From assembly GCA_009801085.1 (NCBI GenBank), contig VNWV01000001.1, positions 7,812,001 to 7,876,000 of the forward strand: 64,000 bases of DNA, given 5' to 3'. The stretch is from Lasiodiplodia sp. COLG20 (taxonomy: Eukaryota; Ascomycota; Dothideomycetes; Botryosphaeriales; Botryosphaeriaceae). The translations under genes and the position numbers were made by a program. Below the pieces are notes generated by a model that was not told where the DNA came from, made no database searches, and saw only the letters and a list, made by a program, of their open reading frames with translations. Positions 34,022-45,950 of the stretch are shown here, piece after piece (the stretch's first letter is position 1; each line of letters opens with the position of its first letter).

Positions 34022-36844
34022 CTACGCCTTCCCCCTCCCCTTCTTTTCCCCACCACCCTCGTTCCTATCCACGTACTTGTATCGGTACGCCTGCGGCTCG
34101 CCCTCGCCCACCTCCTCCCTCCCCCATTCGTGAAGCAGTGCGCGTCCCAGAGCTCGCTTCTCCGCGGCAAGCGCCTCGACCTTTCCGCGCCACTCTTTCT
34201 CGCGCGCGCGCACGAGACGGACCACACGCTCGTCCATGGCGCGATTGACTTCTGCAAAATCTTCCCTCAGCGTGGCCGACTCTTCGCGTGCACGCCGGGC
34301 ATCTTCCCGCGCCTCTTTCGTTGCCGTGGTTGCATCGCGCAGAGCGCGGCGGAGGAGCTCGAGTTCGGAGGAGCGAGGGGACGTGGTGTTGTCATCGCCA
34401 TCGTCGTGAGATCTTGTGATCTCCTCAGCAGCGTCTGGTGGAGGGGGGTGATTGGAGGGAGAGGTGGACAAAGATGGAGCAGCAGCAGCACCAGAGTCCT
34501 TCTTTCGCTCTTCGACCTGCTTCCTCAAAACCTCCACCTCCTCCTTCAACCCCTCCAGCGCCCTCTTCAATCCAGCCTTCTCGATCCGCTCTCCATTAAG
34601 CATCGTCTGCGCCTTCCGCACCGCTGTTTCCGCCCTTCTCCGCATCTCACCCACCTCTGACTCCTTCTCTGCAACCCCCCGCTCAAGCAACACCTTCGCC
34701 TTCCGTTCCGCTGCCCTCACCCGCTCCTCCAACATCCTCTCTGCATCACGTCGCGCTCGCTCCGCCATGTCCGTGTCTGCCTCGTGCTCCCGCGCCACCT
34801 CCTCCAACCGCCGACCCCTCTCCTCCACCAGCTCTTGCGACCGCCCCAGCTCGGAGCGTAAAACGCGCGCCCCCTCCCGGGCTGTATCTGCCGCTCGCCG
34901 CATCTCGTCTGTCTCGCGCCGCGCGAGCGCGAGTTGGCTTTGCAGCAGTTGCAAGTTGGCCTCTAGATCTGCGATCTGCTGCCTCGACCGCGCGAGAAGA
35001 TCATCCGTTTGTTTCCGTTCGTCGGCGAGGTGCATTGAATCAGATAAGGCGGCCTCGGAAGACGACGTACGCGCTGCCTCAAGTTGTGACTGTGTCGTGC
35101 TAAGCCGCGCCTCGAGCTCGGCGATACGGGCATCTGATTCTGCTTTTTGCTGGGTGAGTGCTTGATTAATAGCAGAGGAAGGGGTGGCATGAGCGGAGGT
35201 CTCCTCGGAAGCCTGCTGTCGCTGCGACGACTCTAGCTCCTTGATGCGTTCTTCAAGTGCTGCAACTTTAGCGTCGTTGCCGGCACGCTGCTGTTCAAGT
35301 TCCTGCTTGCTGGCCCCTTTAACGGCGTCAAGTTCAGTTTCTTTGCGCGCTAGCTGTGCCTGGAGTCCACTCTCGGTGGCTGCTAGACGTGATTCAAAGC
35401 TTGACTTGACAAGGGCGAACGATGCTTTCTGCTCCTGCACATCCTGCTCATAGCGTTCCTGCGCCGTGGCAAGACGCCGTTGCCAATGCTCCTCTGAATC
35501 TTGGGCGCGCTCGTCGTACTGTGAAATGAGGTCTCGAACGCGTCGTTGCTCATTTTCGCGCGCTTCGTCGCGCTCGGTGCGGGTGCGTTGGAGTTGAGAC
35601 TCGAGGTTGGCGATCTTAGCTGTGAAGTCTCCGCATTGCCTTTCTAGCTCGGCTTGTAACCTCCTGATTTGTGCCCGGAGGTCATCAACGTCTTCTTCGG
35701 AAACTTTCCTTGGGGTGTACCGGGGATGATTCCTCAAAGTCGGTCGAGGCGATGCCGTACTTATGCTCTCCATTCTCCGCTGTTTCGGTAGCTTGTCCTC
35801 GTAACCTCCCAACCACACCTCCGGACTTCTGCCTATTCCATTTCTCGGGCTCGGCCTTGCGCTCAGCGGCGGCGTGTCTTCGTGGTCCTCGACCGTTGGC
35901 TGCAACCAGCTGGCTCTTTGTACAACGGACGGTGTCCGCCTTTCCGTCCTCCACTCACCCTGCGCTAGTGCTGGCGAGGCGCTCACACTCCTATACTCCT
36001 CCTCGACGCCCTCGTCCATGCTCGACAGTATGTCAATCTGCTCGTCGATCGACCCCGAGCGACTGCGCTCACCACGGTCACCCTCGTTCTCATCGGCTGT
36101 CGAGCCGGGTTGGCTGTTTGGCGGCAGAAACGTATCTTCGTCCGAGATGACATACCCGTTGAGATCCCGCATCGCTGCGGCCGCGATCTCATGTGTATTC
36201 TCGTTCTCGCTCTGCCTGTATTCGAAGGAGCCCTCATGCTCTCCCTCTTCCTCCTCGCCCTCTTTGCTCACGTCCCCGCCTTCGCCTTCCGAATCGCTGA
36301 CATGATCGCGCTGCGTGTCAAAACTTTCAGTCGGTGTCCTGGTTGGCGGTAGCGTATCCTCATTGCCCACCATTCCCTCATTCTCGTCTTCATCTCCATC
36401 ATCCCGCTCAATGCGCCCTGCCGCCGTCGCCGGCGTGGCACCGGGATCAGCATTTGCTATCCTCTTCCCTCGTTGCTGTTGCGCTTGCGGCGGCGAAAAC
36501 TTTGATCGCATCCAAAACTCCATATTCTGCGTGAAGTCGCTCGGACCGTCCACATCCTCGCTCCTCAGCGTATCGAACGGCTCCGTGTCGTCAAGCGTCA
36601 AGTCATCGTCGTGGTCGGGATGCCCGCCGCGACGTCTGCCGCCGCCGCTGCCGCCCACTAGCGCGTCGAAATCGATGCTGTACGCCGTGTTGTCGTCGTG
36701 GTTGTTTTCATCGTTTTCCTCCCCCTCTCGATCTTCATCCTGCGGAAGAAACGTCTCGTCGATCTCGCGGTCAGCGGTGGGAGAACGGACGGGCGACGAC
36801 GAGACGTCGGATGCTGCTCTTCTGGTATTTGCGGGGGCGGACAT
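34022..36844 (-). CDS. Large coiled-coil protein, possibly spindle-pole/cytoskeletal
   Basis: A single-exon 940-aa protein. Residues 1-370 are disordered, Asp/Glu/Ser-rich, with a short conserved-looking SDFTQNMEFWMRSKF element near 100. From about residue 380 (EEDVDDLRAQIRRLQAELERQ) to 770, and again about 815-905, heptad-like Leu/Ala/Glu/Arg/Gln repeats indicate an almost continuous coiled coil, broken by a Ser/Pro/Asp linker near 780-810. The C-terminus has a compact motif, REKEWRGKVEALAAEKRALG then LLHEWGREEVG and YRYKYV, followed by a Gly/Lys tail. That arrangement recalls fungal spindle-pole or microtubule-organising coiled-coil proteins, but I cannot name a family with confidence. ATG 36844 is the first in frame, just after the divergent upstream region. 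Confidence 0.85.
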   Translation of the reverse strand: MSAPANTRRAASDVSSSPVRSPTADREIDETFLPQDEDREGEENDENNHDDNTAYSIDFDALVGGSGGGRRRGGHPDHDDDLTLDDTEPFDTLRSEDVDGPSDFTQNMEFWMRSKFSPPQAQQQRGKRIANADPGATPATAAGRIERDDGDEDENEGMVGNEDTLPPTRTPTESFDTQRDHVSDSEGEGGDVSKEGEEEEGEHEGSFEYRQSENENTHEIAAAAMRDLNGYVISDEDTFLPPNSQPGSTADENEGDRGERSRSGSIDEQIDILSSMDEGVEEEYRSVSASPALAQGEWRTERRTPSVVQRASWLQPTVEDHEDTPPLSARPSPRNGIGRSPEVWLGGYEDKLPKQRRMESISTASPRPTLRNHPRYTPRKVSEEDVDDLRAQIRRLQAELERQCGDFTAKIANLESQLQRTRTERDEARENEQRRVRDLISQYDERAQDSEEHWQRRLATAQERYEQDVQEQKASFALVKSSFESRLAATESGLQAQLARKETELDAVKGASKQELEQQRAGNDAKVAALEERIKELESSQRQQASEETSAHATPSSAINQALTQQKAESDARIAELEARLSTTQSQLEAARTSSSEAALSDSMHLADERKQTDDLLARSRQQIADLEANLQLLQSQLALARRETDEMRRAADTAREGARVLRSELGRSQELVEERGRRLEEVAREHEADTDMAERARRDAERMLEERVRAAERKAKVLLERGVAEKESEVGEMRRRAETAVRKAQTMLNGERIEKAGLKRALEGLKEEVEVLRKQVEERKKDSGAAAAPSLSTSPSNHPPPPDAAEEITRSHDDGDDNTTSPRSSELELLRRALRDATTATKEAREDARRAREESATLREDFAEVNRAMDERVVRLVRAREKEWRGKVEALAAEKRALGRALLHEWGREEVGEGEPQAYRYKYVDRNEGGGEKKGRGKA

Positions 36845-38193
36845 GGTTGTGAGGTTGGGTTGGCGATAGGCGCGCTAAACGGACGTTCCAACAGCGTGAG
36901 CGGGATGCAGGCGGGCAACGGAACGATGCGGTGTGCGCTGTATATTTGCGTTGCGCGAGGGCGCGCGCGCCCTCGAGAAAGCCGCGGAAGTTAACCCGAA
37001 GGATTTCGGGCTTCGCTGGATCGGATAGGCGTGTGTATCGCGGTTTTCCTAAAGCTAATTCATGGCATCGGTTTATCGGGTCCTTAGCAATGGATTTCTT
37101 CCGTCGGACAGAAACGGGCGGCAGAGTGGTGGCAGAAGAGACGAGAAGATGTTGTGGATTAATGGTGGATTGTTTTTGTTTTGGGGCGGAAATCGGACGT
37201 CCGGGCGCCCAAAATGCCGTCGCACAGGTGGAGAGAGAGACAAGCGCGTCCTGCGCGCGAACCCCCGCGGACCGAGCCGCGCGATCACGCGTCAGATCTT
37301 AACTGCTTACGGCGCAGGTACCGATGCAGGCGTTGGTACCTTTTCGCCCCTGCCAATTGCACAGATTGAAGCGACTGGATGTCTATAGAAGCATGTCACA
37401 GTTAAAAGGTCTGTTTGTTCAAGGAGTTATCCAGACTCGATGAATATCGAGGTCGGAGCAGGGGGGCAGCTTAACCGTGGTACAAATAGACGTCAATCAC
37501 CGTGGCACGGTGTACACCGCCTAATGCAACCAGCTCCCAGACAGGGTTGAAGTGATACACAAAAGATACGACAAACAACTCGCTCGCTTCTACATCTTGG
37601 CGATGATATCAGTCACGCCATTCCAAACGTTTGTTGCCGCAATTTAAATGCTTGCTTCTGATGGCAAACATGGGTGACTTCGAAGCAACTGGTTCATAGG
37701 TAGTCCTTCTCCTGCCAATTGAATCTGCGTCGGTGCTCTGACATATTTGCTCCTATTCCACTTCATCATCGGACTCTCCGTGAAACTTAACCAGCTACTC
37801 CAGACAACGTACGGTCGACTCTTCTGCTGGGAGACCACAATTATCACGCCTATCACGACCCCCAAGAAATGAGCGCAAACCCTTGGTCAACCACAAACAC
37901 CCCATCCAATCGTATTATCGGGTCTGTTCTTAACGGATGCTTTGAAAAAGGTAGTATTGCTCCATTTCCCTACCAAAGCAGCAAGAAATCGCTTAATCCA
38001 GGCACCTGTTTGCCGGGGTCCAGCGGGTCCCTCTAGATTTACACGTCCGACTTTCTTCAAAAACCACTTCCACCGGACCTCATTCAGCCTACCGCCGCAG
38101 CCTAAATGGTATCCTGATCTTTGTCCATCCTTCTTTTTCATTGGCCCCTACTTTCCCCTTGCAAATCAAGCCTCCCATGCTCAAACCAAGCGT
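36845..38193. other. Intergenic, promoter of the coiled-coil gene and SDH3 3' side
   Basis: 1.35 kb. The left part is the upstream region of the coiled-coil gene, with a short gcgcgcgcgcc tract near 36960. The right part should hold the SDH3 3' UTR. Short ORFs on both strands are not convincing. Confidence 0.5.
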
Positions 38194-38849
38194 CTAGTTA
38201 CCGTAGAATGCAAGCGCCAATGTCGACACAGCCGTGAGGCCAACGACGGTCCAGCCGCTCTGGATCACCTTCTTGTTGCTGATGCCGATGGCCAAGTCCC
38301 AGGCAAGATGCCTGAGGCCGTTGAACGAGTGGAAGGTGAAAGTGAAAGCAGCGAGGGACTTGAGGCCGACCTTTACGGCGATGGGCCAGGCGGCGACGGC
38401 GGCAATGAGCGATTGCGACTCGAGGTGCCAGCCGGTGAGGGGGGCGATAGCGTAGGCGGCGAAGAAGGCGTACATGCCACCCGAGACGACGCAGCCGGTG
38501 ATACGGTTCAGAGCGGAGGCATACCAGGTAATCTGCGGGCGGTAGATGGCAAGGTGTGGCGAGACGGGGCGGTTCAGGCGCTGCTTCTCCAGAATGTGGT
38601 TGCTCTCGGCGGCGGGGATGTTCTGGGTCGCGACGGGCCTGGAGAAACGGGGCGAGATTGGTTAGCTTTGTCTTGCCAAGAAGGCCTGAGCGGCCATGAG
38701 GAAGTAGGCAACAAGCGCAGAGGCATTGGCGATGGTTACGGGCACGGGTGGTGGTACCTCGACTGCATCAGGATCCCGGCGGGTGCAGCGATGGCGCGGG
38801 GACCGGCAGCGCGGCGCAGGGACGCCTGGAAGGCACGCTGAGCAAGCAT
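38194..38849 (-). CDS. SDH3: Succinate dehydrogenase cytochrome b560 subunit (Sdh3/SdhC)
   Basis: Membrane anchor of mitochondrial complex II; with Sdh4 it binds haem b and ubiquinone. Exons on the minus strand are 38849-38758 and 38638-38194 (178 aa), joined across a 119-nt intron (gtacca...ctccag) that completes an Arg codon. The N-terminus (MLAQRAFQASLRRAAGPRAI) is an Arg/Ala-rich mitochondrial presequence. The mature part has SPHLAIYRPQITWYASALNR, the SdhC signature at the quinone site, three hydrophobic helices, and HSFNGLRHLAWD, which contains the haem-ligand His region. The length is normal. A CCAAT box lies 170 bp upstream. Complex II is a typical HapX/CBC-repressed target in other fungi, a link with the hapX gene in this window that is inferred only. 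Confidence 0.96.
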
Positions 38850-39652
38850 GGTGGCGAACAGAAGACGGCGGCGCAGTGATGGAGCGGAGAGATGCGGCGG
38901 CTTGCGATGGGGTCGGCTTAGCAGGAGCAGCGAAGTCGTGCAGCAACAATGATGGGATGGCTGCTGGACGAGCGGCCAAGACCGGGCGGCCATGAGCGTT
39001 CAGCCGAGGATGAGCGGCCAATCACAGGGCCGCTGATGAGAGCCGGGAAAACGGCGGTAACGGGTCGCTTCTCGCTTCGCACGTGCCGCCAGTACAAAAA
39101 GCTGCGCGCGCGGCCGCTGCTTCTCTCCTCGCCATGGGACCTCAACACCGCCTCTGGACGCCTTCGGGAGAGTGAAGCCAGGCAGTCGGTCGCCGCGACG
39201 GGCGTCATGCCAGTCATGAGCGGCCATTGCGAGTGTCCCTAGAGGGACAACCCGTCGTTAATCGCGCATTATAATCGATCCAATGATTCAGTGCGTTTCA
39301 TATCAGGGTGACATGTACGCTGAGAGGGCAAATATCTGTTCGCCGGTGAAGAGGCCGTCTGCTTCGCTAGCACGGGAGAGGGCCTGTCCTGTTGCTGCGC
39401 GGGTTGGTGGCCGAAGAGGCCATGGGCGTGTCTGGGGCGCGGGGTACGGATGAGCAGCTTAGCAGCTTCACCAACCAGCCGTGTACATACATGCTATATG
39501 TCGTGGCCCATTAATTGTTCCTGCCTTGCTCACTGTCCGGTCGTTGGTGAACAACAGAAGCGTGCAGAGTGTAACGCCCTCCGAAGCTGAAAATTTTTCC
39601 AAGCTCCGTCATCTACCTTAATTCAACCACATCCTACCGACTGCGTGCCAAG
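38850..39652. promoter_or_regulatory. Divergent promoter, SDH3 / WDR89-like
   Basis: 803 bp between divergent starts. The element cggccaatca, with CCAAT at 39018-39022, lies about 170 bp from the SDH3 start, in the usual range for the fungal CCAAT-binding complex. A similar atgagcggcca occurs again near 39215. Nothing else is recognised. Confidence 0.5.
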
Positions 39653-40961
39653 ATGAGGACCGCAAAGCTGGTCGCTGAAAGTGACCTATCGCTCCCAAAA
39701 GACTCGTACATATACTTTCTGAGGCAAACAAACTCGTTTCTCACAGCTTTGTCATCCGATGACTCGATACGCACATTTGACCCCAAGACCCTGCAACTAC
39801 TTCCTGGCGGCGTTATAGGCAGTGCTCACTCGAGTGTCACCTGCCTGGAGCCCTACAGCGAGGATGGAAATGTCATGGCCACCGCTGGCCGAGATGGCCT
39901 GGTCAAATGCTGGGACCGTCGCACTAAGAAAGCTGTCATGGAGTTTCGCGTCCGTAAGTATGAGAAAGATGTCGAGCAATCTCAATACTAACGTACATGC
40001 CCGTAGCAAAACCACAAGGTCTGTCTGCCCTCGAAGTAAGCTCTGCCCACCACGCCATCATTGCCGGTACTGAGCTCGAGGACCGCGGCCCGGGCGATTC
40101 CTTCATCTATGCCTGGGATGCACGCAACGCCTCCGCTCCGCGCCTCACTCTGCCCGAGAGCCACACCGACACCATCACCGAGCTCTCGCTGCATCCAACA
40201 AACCCGTCCACCCTCCTCTCGGCCAGCACCGACGGCCTGGTCAGCATCTTCGACCTAACGCAGAACGACGAGGATGAGGCCTTACGCCAGGTCATCAACC
40301 ACCGGTCCGCCGTGCACCATGCCGGCTTCGCCTCGCCTACCGATGTCTATGTCTTCGGCACTGACGAGACATTGGCTTTCTACCAGTACCAGGACTCCGA
40401 CGACCCGAGCCCGGAGCTAACGCCAGTCAAGATTGGCGATGTGAGGGAGAAGTTGACTTGCGAGTACGTCGTCAACGTCTATCGCAGCCCCGGATCGAAC
40501 GTCGTTGTTGCTGGCAATCACAGGTATGTACTCTTCTATGAACAACATGAGCACGTGTCTGACTTCATGCAGCGAGCAACGACTGGATCTCCTCCCTCTC
40601 CACAATCCCCCATCCGGGAAGCCGCTTGACTACTCCTGCTCTCTGGAAGATTGCCTCCGCCTCCCGGGTGCCCATGGGGAGGAGATCGTCCGCGATGTCT
40701 TCATCGATTCTCAGGTAAGCTTCGTCACCGTAGTCTCGATCGCAATGCATGCCATTAACAATGGAATAGTCATCCGCGATATACACATGCGGCGAAGACG
40801 GAAAAGTCCGCTCCTGGCGCGCCGAAGGCTTCGGCAGCGAGCAGGAGGAAGCTGAAGAGGAAGCGGTAGAGGAGAAAAAATCCACCAAGGAGAAGAAGCA
40901 TAAGGACAAGCATAAGAAGAAAGACAAGGAAAAGGGCAAGGACAGGTACAAACCTTACTAA
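39653..40961 (+). CDS. WD40-repeat protein, WDR89-like
   Basis: Beta-propeller scaffold with WD40 repeats. Exons 39653-39953, 40007-40523, 40573-40714 and 40770-40961 give 383 aa; all three introns are 49-55 nt with gtaagt/gtatgt/gtaagc donors. Repeats include SSDDSIRTFDPKTLQL, then TAGRDGLVKCWDRR, DSFIYAWDAR, SASTDGLVSIFDL and finally, after the last splice, YTCGEDGKVRSWRAEG. The order and the DREVF-like segment (EEIVRDVFID) before the last repeat resemble WDR89. The C-terminus is a strongly Lys-rich tail (repeated KHKDK/KKDK), probably nuclear or nucleolar targeting. Function in fungi is poorly defined. Without splicing, each exon runs into a stop soon after its donor. Confidence 0.9.
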
Positions 40962-43333
40962 TCTCCTTTCCGCACTGGCAAAAACATGTAGAGCATTAGC
41001 TCACAAAAGAAATCCGGCCCTCCAAGCCGGCATCGCCGGGAATACTGTATTTTGTGTTCGAAACAAAAGGCGGATGCAAAAACATCTCTTCCACGCCTTA
41101 TGAATTCAAAACACCCTGATTACATGGGTCTTTAAATAAACTCACATTGACCTCCGGAAGTTTGCTTTAACTATCCATGCGGGAAACATGTGGCGTTTTG
41201 AACAATCCACGCAGAGGGCTCAAGGCTTCTGCAATCCGTCGTGCATGTGGCCAGGTTGGTAATAGGATCTGATTGCCTTGGCGAACTCGGTCTTTCCTAT
41301 CTTTCTCCGCCGACTCCGATATCAAAGCGGTATGCGGAAGCAAGCGGCCTTCCAAATGAGGGGAACCCGAATACGTTGCCACTTTCCTTTTGCAACTAAC
41401 ATGACAAGGAAAAGGTTCCTGGTGAAAAGAAGCTCGCTGCAGCAAATAGACTAGCCACATGTCCCGTACAGTGATCAGCGGTGGTATGACGCACTGCAAT
41501 TTACCCGGGCGCTTCAAGCATAAAGCATCAACACGAGCTTCGACCGACGATCATCCTTCGCAAATCCCAATGTTTCCCCAGTTTTTCTGAAACACCTTCC
41601 TTTTCTCACTGCCCGTATTCCGATACTTCCCAAGAATAAGCCGCCAATCATATTCCAACAAATGCCGGCGTGGTCCTTGCTTGAGTCGGAACTATAATCA
41701 TTGTCATGGCTTCGAACTCTTCCATTGTCACGTCTCGCTTACAATTATGGACCACTCCGCCCCCGGAATGACGTAGTTATCATTTCTCGCGCATGTGTTC
41801 ACTGAGGTGATGATCGCCACACCATTACGCGTTGCGCGAACGCCGAAGATGCTAGACTTAGTCACTGGCAGAACATAGAGAATAGTAGTCATAGTTACAA
41901 AAAAGATTTCAGATAAACACTACTCGTAGACGCTCAAAATTCCGCAGAGGAAAAAAATTGGCAATGATTTCTTCGCCTTTTGTTTCTGTTTTTTTTTTTT
42001 TTTTTGATAAAGAAATCCTTGTTTTGCCAACCCTTTAAGTAGAGAACGGACCGAACCGAACCAGGCAGAAAGATATGGACCACAACCAAAGAAGAAGAAC
42101 CAGAGTTCATAGAACATGCATGGACCCTGACCCTGACCCAGTAAACGACGGAGAAGGGGACCCAAACCCTTGTCCCGAAGTCACAACCACACCAAAGGGA
42201 CCCTGCGTCCCTGCTTCCCATGGATCATGGTTTCTCTAAATTATGCACCCGCCGGGCCCGGCCCACCGTATGAGAAGGTGGATAGATAACAGTACCCTGT
42301 TGAGCAGAGGATTTCGAAAAAGTTGAGCCACTGATTAAAGAATAGAGACTACAAGAAACCCTGATTCCATACAATAGAATTCTTAGCGAATAAACGGACT
42401 GTATGCATAGGAACAAAATCATATAGTAAAGATTGACACATAGTTCTAGAGGGCAAGCTCTTAAAGAGTAAGGATTGTGAAATGTAGTTGCCATTCATTT
42501 CTTCGCTCGCGATCAGTCACAAGAAAATGATCACAAGTAAATAGATTTCTTTAGAAAAAAACAATCTTTCGCTTGCTTCAAAGCTGCGCTGATATAAATC
42601 GCTCATGCTGCCGTTTCTCCCATTTGTTTCCTCGCTTACTACCAACACCACGACCAACTCATCCGCTATCGGATGCCCTTCTTGTTCTTTTTTGCTCCTC
42701 TCCCCAGCTATTCTCATTGCCATGCACAAGGAAGAAAGGAAGAAAAAAGAAAGCAAATCCAACCCAGCTCGAAGTAACCAAAGGCACACAGCAAAGACCT
42801 TTAACCCATCATGCGAAAATAAAGGCAATATTCCACCTCCTTACCTCTCCTTCCCTTATACAAAATCTACTAATAGTCTGAAAAAAACCAAGGAATCTTC
42901 TCAACGGAAGACACTTGGCCTGTGGGTAGTCCATGCTGCTGATACTCGGCCTCGAATGGTGGGATGCGATGTGGAGCAAGTGAGGGGAGTTAAAAAAAAT
43001 AAACAAGGATCATTACGCCATGGAACGCCGAGATGAGTGATCGATGCCGAGCCGTACCATGAGGATGTGTACAGAGAACAAGAAAAAAAGTGCGCGGATT
43101 TTGGCGCGCTATTCGCAAATCAGGCCGAGACGAAAAGCAGGCAAAGTGTCGGGTGACATTGTTGCCTCCGAAGATCGGGGTGTCGGAAATTGAATGCCTC
43201 ATAAGGATGGTTGGCTGTAAAGAATCCGAAAGACGGCCTTAGCGTGCGAGGCGTCGTAATGCATCCAACGCATTGCTGCTTCCACCACAAACATCCGCGC
43301 GAACGATACGTTGAACATCGAAAATCATGTCTC
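40962..43333. other. Convergent intergenic region with T tract
   Basis: 2.4 kb between two convergent stop codons, AT-rich. A T run of about 17 bases spans roughly 41987-42005, and a ccctgaccctgaccc triplet-like repeat follows near 42125-42139. Only short ORFs, none persuasive. Confidence 0.55.
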
Positions 43334-45950
43334 TCAGATCTCGCCCTGCTGGATCCTCTTGACGGGATGCAGCAGCATACCAGGCAGACACATGCGTCCA
43401 CCTACCATCGGCTTTTCCGAGTCTCTGTTGTCGCTGCCACCGACCTTGACGCGCTCGCCGCCCTGGCCGTGTTCTTCCTCTTGGCCGCCGACAATCTTTT
43501 CAGGCTCACCCCACTCGTGAATCTTGACCTTCCAGCCCAACCATCTCCTGTAGATGTCCTTGGGGAAGCGCGAGCTGAAGTACCAAGACCAACCGTAGTA
43601 GTTGTGTTCGCGGTCGCCGTTGTAGGGAGAGTCGGGGCCCTCAGACCAACCAATCGGGTTGAAGTCACCGTCCAGATTGGCGTTGAAGATGGCATCGATG
43701 TAGTGCGGCGGCCAAACGCGGTCGAACCAAATGGGCTGAGGCGCATAGACAGCCTTGAGGCCGTGCTGAAGGGCGACAGTCGCAGGCCACATTTCAGCCT
43801 GCATGCAGCGACCAACCTTGTTCTCAATGTGCATCGTGTGCAGCATGCGCTTGCTGAAACGTGCGACCGTGTTGATGAAAATACGGCGAGGAATGGTGAC
43901 GAAACGGGGGTCCGTGTAGGCGTTGTCGTACGGGTCAACACTGAAATCAGGGTGGAGGCCCGGAATGTAGTTCCAAATCTTGTCGCGGTAAGACCAGAAA
44001 GTGCGAACAGGGTCGAACATGGGCAGAAGAGTGATGAGGTCTGCCTCCTCACCAACACCCCATTCATAGTTGTCGGCAGTCATCTCGTGCGGCGGCATCG
44101 GTCCAACCGGAGTTTGCACGGGAGAGTAGGGCTGCGGGCCCCAGACAGGGCTAGGAATAGAACCTGAGCTCCAAGACTCCTCGACAACCTGGTTGGTGTC
44201 GTTGAAGTAGGTCTCGTAATCGCCGTGAAGACCGGGGATGTAGTAGCGCTTGTTACGCTCCCAGAGGTACTTCCGGGGCGAGTTCCTGGCGAAGTCCTGA
44301 ATCTTGGAGAGGAAATGGTAGTGCTGGCCCGTGTAACGAGCATCGGTTTCCCAGTTCCAGACGTAGTCGAACTCTGGGTGCGTCTTGCTGAACCACTGGA
44401 CGGGCATGAACTGGTGCCAGTACACCTGCCAGTCAGTAACCTCGGGATAGGCTCTCTGGCAAATGTCCTCATTCCAAAGGATAGAGATGCTACGGAGTTC
44501 GGTGGGAACGACCTTCTTGAGCATGTCATCGTAAGCCTGCGGGTCGTCGAAGATGGGAACGGTGCGGTCCTTGACGTTCACGAAGAGGAACACCTGGAAT
44601 TCACCGCCGGAGAAGAGGGAAGTCTCTTGGATCATGGCACGAATGGCCTGGAGATCATTGTCGGTGTAGGTGTAACCTTCCCAAGTCCGAATCAGGATGG
44701 CAGTGCGCGAATGGTACTTCTGTGTCACCTCTCCTTTCGTCATCTCACGAGCAGTGAGTTCGGTGCTGTACGCCGAGTTGCTCAGCGTGTCAACGTCCAC
44801 TTCCGGGATTTGAAGACCAGGCTGCAGATTGGTCTCCTTGGTGCGAGCGTGAGGGGCGTAGCGCTGGTGGTTGCGCTCAACGCACTGGTTCTGCAGCTTT
44901 CCCCAGTTGACCTTGCGCCAGATGACCTGCTGTTCCTGAACGGGCTCCCAGTCGGGCAGATCGTACTCGTCGGCGCCGAATCCATAAGCGCCATAGCGGC
45001 CGTAGCGATCAAAGCAGATGTTTGCATCCAGGCCCAAACCCTCAATCGTGCCGGTAGAGGGCTTCGGGAAGTGGCTCGAGACCTCTGGGTAAGCTTTGAC
45101 CAAATCCAAGTAACTCTCGTTGAGAGGCTTGCCACGTGGGCCCTCGCACGCCACATATTCGCCATTCCACTGCTTCTTCCAATCGGGGCTGTTATACTCC
45201 GGGTACGGAAGGTAGGGCTTCGGCTCTGTGGCCTTCTTGAGAGACTTGACACCCTGTGTATAGTAGCCACGCTCACTTGTTGCTTGTTATTATCTTGGAT
45301 TCGTCCTAGATCGGAGCGGAGTACTTACGCAGGGAAGGCCTCCCATCTGTTGGGGTCGTAGTCACGGGTAATGTAGTCCTGGTAGGCCGGCCAATGCGAC
45401 GGGTCGGGGTCGGGGCGGCTCCAGACGAGCATCTTGTTCAAGTACTGGCGCATGTTCGAGACGGGCGACAGCTTCTTGGTCTGCGTGATGGCCGATTCCT
45501 TGCTCGTCTTGATGACATCGTGGAAAACGTGCCAGCTGCTGCCGGACTTGGAAGCTGGAGTCGAGGCAGGCTCAGCGGCACCGGTGGCGGTTGCGGGGAT
45601 GAGCGAAGTCGAGGTCTTCTCCTTGAGAGCCTGCAGAGCTGTCAGCGCTGGCGGCGGGCAGTCGAAATAGGGTTGGTACTTACTGCCGAAGAGGGGAACG
45701 AGTAGTGCTGGTGCCATTCCCCGTCGGTGTCTGCCGCCGCGTCCTGCGCCGGCGACGAGTCTCCGGAGGTGAGGTGCTCCTGGGGTGGCTCGGCGGCGTA
45801 CTTCTCGTTCGAGACGGTGTTCTCGATCGGCACGATGCGGTCGTCGAGGTAGTTGGAGGCGAAAGAGCTGCGGAGGGACAAGAAGAGCAAGCAGACGGCA
45901 ATGAAGACCACAAGGACCAGCTTGCGCGGTCCCACGGCCGAGACTAGCAT
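43334..45950 (-). CDS. DUF3405 family type II membrane protein
   Basis: Fungal DUF3405 protein; the family is uncharacterised but looks like a Golgi/secretory glycosyltransferase-type enzyme. Exons on the minus strand are 45950-45684, 45630-45329 and 45275-43334 (836 aa). A short cytoplasmic N-terminus and one hydrophobic helix (LVLVVFIAVCLLFLSL, residues about 11-26) predict type II topology with a luminal body. Marks include YITRDYDPNRWEAFP, then SRTAILIRTWEGYTYTDND, YVWNWETDARYTG, PRRIFINTVARFSKRML and NYYGWSWYFSSRFP. The second intron (45328-45276) uses an unusual aag acceptor; the nearer-looking cacag acceptor breaks the frame, whereas aag yields AERGYYTQGVKS. The first intron similarly skips a gacag for ctgcag. 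The C-terminal 60 residues are low-complexity. Confidence 0.9.

Noticed and set aside
42118..42140. ccctgaccctgaccc, telomere-like
   Set aside because: Only two to three units and not the TTAGGG repeat; internal chromosomal context with genes on both sides.
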